Shown: one piece after another, positions 61,715-64,000 of the stretch
Layout: each line of letters opens with the position of its first letter
Numbering within the stretch: position 1 is the stretch's first letter
NCBI RefSeq assembly: GCF_021018895.1
Contig: NC_079384.1
Span: forward strand, 19,430,140-19,494,139
Source of the DNA: Seriola aureovittata
Lineage: Eukaryota; Chordata; Actinopteri; Carangiformes; Carangidae
Reading direction: 5' to 3'
DNA: 64,000 nucleotides
Made by a program: the position numbers and the translations under genes
The notes under the pieces: generated by a model
The model's input: the letters and a program-made list of their open reading frames with translations, nothing else
The model's database searches: none
What the model was told of the DNA's origin: nothing

Positions 61715-64000
61715 CCTAACCTGACCTCGTCAAAGTGAGAGGAAGGGAAAAGAACATAAACTCATTTTCAAATCAGTGGTCTCTGTTATTAAAGCAGCAT
61801 TCAGACCGACCTCAGCTCTCTCACTCATTTGAATGGAGCCGTTTCTGCAGCACAGCTGTTCTGCTAGTGCAGAAGGCTCGGTGTAATCTTGCTCCTCGTT
61901 TACCTCAGTGTGACGTCATCCAGCAGCCTCCGCGCTGTTGCATTCATGCCGGTGCTCGTTCCTGGCAGATTACTTGTTGACGCCAATGCTACATTTCTGC
62001 TGTTTAGGTCACAATTGTTGCAGCATATGATTAAAAATACCGCCGCCATGATAACTTTCAAGAGCTGCAAAATCTTGTGTTGGAGTTTTATAAACTTCAT
62101 GTGTCTGAGAAGCCTTCAGATTGTTTCTCAAGCCGGCCTGGGGTCACACTCTCCCACTGCCTCTTGTGTTGTAACGCAGGAGCGATCTCTGAATGCTCGC
62201 TTCCTATGCTCAGTGACGTGTAGAAACCACGGCTGCATTAAAATTCCTGGATACTGCACAACTACTCAGATTTTGTTGCTAATTTGTCCTGGCAGTGAAG
62301 ACGAGAAACTTGCAACAGATTGACCTGACGGGGGGGCGCTGCAGTCTCTTCTGTGTATGAGTCACTGTCATGTTTTTTGTGGAGTATCAGGGTTTAAGGG
62401 AAATTTGGTGAACAAAAGGTGAGGAAAGGAAAAGCAATTGGATTTACTGTCTCAGCTTTAAAGACGTTTTGTCGTCTCATCTTTTATTCATCAGGTCCGA
62501 GCTGATGAAGCCTCTGGGGTAAGTGGCAAAACATGTTTGAGGGTAAAACAGCAAATCCAGTCGTCTTTGACTTTGTATCTGTAGATACTGTGTCACTTGG
62601 TTGGCTGAATGTGTCGCCAGCAAGTTGTGCAAATGCAGGGAAGTCACTGAAGCCAATAAACCGAGAATACTAACTAGCTGCACAAAGAAACCACGCTTTG
62701 ATAGATTCATCATTGGTTTTCTTCTCTTTGTTGTTGGTTATAATAAAAGATGAGCGCCAGCGTCCTCCTTTAAATCCAGTAAACTGCGTTCAGGCAGTGG
62801 CTCTGCTGCTCCGATGATCGTAAGCAGAGCATCACAGTGAACTTGAACAGTCAATGTCTTCCCTCTTCACTGATTTCAAAGCGATGATATCTCACGTTTC
62901 CGTTCTGCTGCCGCTCTGACTTGAACCATACTGTGAACTTCTGCTGACATTTTCCACGTCTCATCGCCGACACGACTGATCAAAAGAAAGAGAGCTCTCA
63001 GGAGCGGTGAGATCTCTATCCAAGACAGAATGATATTACACTGAAAGTGATTAAAATGGGAAATATTAAAATAGGACGTTACCGGGAGGAAAAGAGAAGG
63101 GGGGGGGGTAGAGATGGGTGAAAGGGTGGCGGGGGGGGGGGTAGAAAACAGGTGGATTTGGCTCCAGACAGCATGAAGAAAAGCTCCGCCTGAGGCTTGT
63201 CTCTGTTAGGATGCATTTACGTCTCTGTCTCTGTGTAGAGCTTGTTTGCATATTGAATGTGTTCTCAGGTAAATGAGTGTGTGTGTGTGCGTGTGTGTGT
63301 GTGTGCGTGCACATTGTTCTACATGCTGTCGTCCCTTTGAGACCCCGAGTCGTCCCTCAACAGAGTTGAATTAAAAGGGGCAGTCCCAACAATTTACACA
63401 TCAAGATCAGCTGTTTCATAATGAGGAGGACGACTCATCCTGAGGAAACAGTTGTCATAGTGATGTCATTAAGGATAACTTGGCCTTGGAGACTGTAAAT
63501 CTATAATAGAAAGCCTGTGTTACAAATGGCGGGTTTGTTCATTTACAGGAAGGCAGGGAGGGGCTAGCAATAAATAAATAAAAAAAGCTGTGTTAGGGCG
63601 TTTTCAAACCTCAGTTGTTTACTCCTGTTGAGCTGGACTCTGGTTCATGTTCCCCCCTTGCCAGGATTCATTGACCCAAGACCCTTTAGAGGAAGTGTTC
63701 TTGGTCCGGTCACAATGGAACTCTGCAGCTGTTGTGGTGGAAACGCAGTCCAACCTTAACATGACCCAACTACAAGGTGTGCTCTGCAGGTCTGATCTAA
63801 AGGGCTCCTGTATCCAGGTGCAGTTTGCTTACTGAGATGCAGATGAGCAAAAGTAGTAGTTACTAGCAGCAACAGAAGAATGAACAAAGGTCTGAACTGG
63901 ACTAGTGATGAAGTACGTCACCTTCGTGGTACAATCTTAATTTTTCACATTTAGCTGTTATATTTTTGCAAGTTTTATTTAAATGCAGAACTTCTTTCAA
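61712..64000. other. Intronic sequence; CRE at 61911-61918, G runs and (TG)n
   Basis: TGACGTCA at 61911-61918, G runs at 63099-63108 and 63131-63141, and a TG repeat with C interruptions at 63279-63306. No gene or repeat family is recognised up to the window end. Confidence 0.5.

Larger units (their letters stand above)
52506..64000 (+). other. GRID1: Presumed downstream intron of the GRID1-like gene (5' part)
   Basis: I searched the frames for the next GluD segment, which should begin just after the FYDxEYD region, and did not find it. The following exon therefore lies beyond the window. Recognisable content is limited to microsatellites, G runs, CpG-richer patches and a small hairpin. Confidence 0.65.

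Noticed and set aside
52506..64000. Next GRID1 exon
   Set aside because: Searched the frames for the segment expected to follow FYDxEYD in GluD proteins and for later GluD motifs. None was found.

Overview
The window looks like teleost nuclear DNA, possibly percomorph. It is AT-rich, CpG-poor between islands, and full of dinucleotide microsatellites. It carries several dispersed repeat families that I recognise from memory as common in fish. There is no operon structure, no dense coding and no prokaryotic gene arrangement.

Only one protein-coding piece can be supported. It is a 285-bp, phase-1/phase-1 exon on the plus strand at 52221-52505, and it encodes part of the amino-terminal domain of a delta-type ionotropic glutamate receptor. 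It matches GluD1 (GRID1; fish grid1a or grid1b) better than GluD2. The rest reads as intron: about 52.2 kb upstream of the exon and at least 11.5 kb downstream, consistent with the very large introns of this gene family. I found no other GRID1 exon, no rRNA, no convincing tRNA, no CRISPR array and no other intact gene.

Layout. 0-1.4 kb: two inverted arrays of a 16-bp tandem unit flanking a 0.32-kb loop that holds three telomere-type hexamers, a foldback-like architecture. 2-13 kb: ordinary intron with CA and GA microsatellites, a LINE 3' tail, a C25 run and a pyrimidine block followed by a purine block. 13.5-14.4 kb: decayed reverse-transcriptase LINE on the minus strand. 15-18.5 kb: purine-rich tracts and a 1.8-kb decayed minisatellite with a period of about 20-22 bp. 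19-25 kb: RT fragment, long TG repeat and a 0.9-kb TCAC-derived region. 27-31 kb: dispersed fish repeat, a 34-bp-period minisatellite and a second minus-strand LINE. 32.3-33.4 kb: a 1.1-kb polypyrimidine tract. 34-47 kb: MITE-like repeats, a 211-bp TG array, an inverted repeat pair and a candidate 0.5-kb MITE. 49.9-50.3 kb: LINE 3' end on the plus strand. 52.2-52.5 kb: the GRID1-like exon. 56-64 kb: intron with a GT/G28 block and two CpG-richer patches, one with a CCAAT, GC-box and CRE combination.

No undescribed gene system is evident. The most unusual structures are the foldback-like array at 525-1158, the long degenerate minisatellites, the large strand-asymmetric tracts and the promoter-like patch at 57.6-57.8 kb. 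Repeat family identities come from recognition, not a database search.
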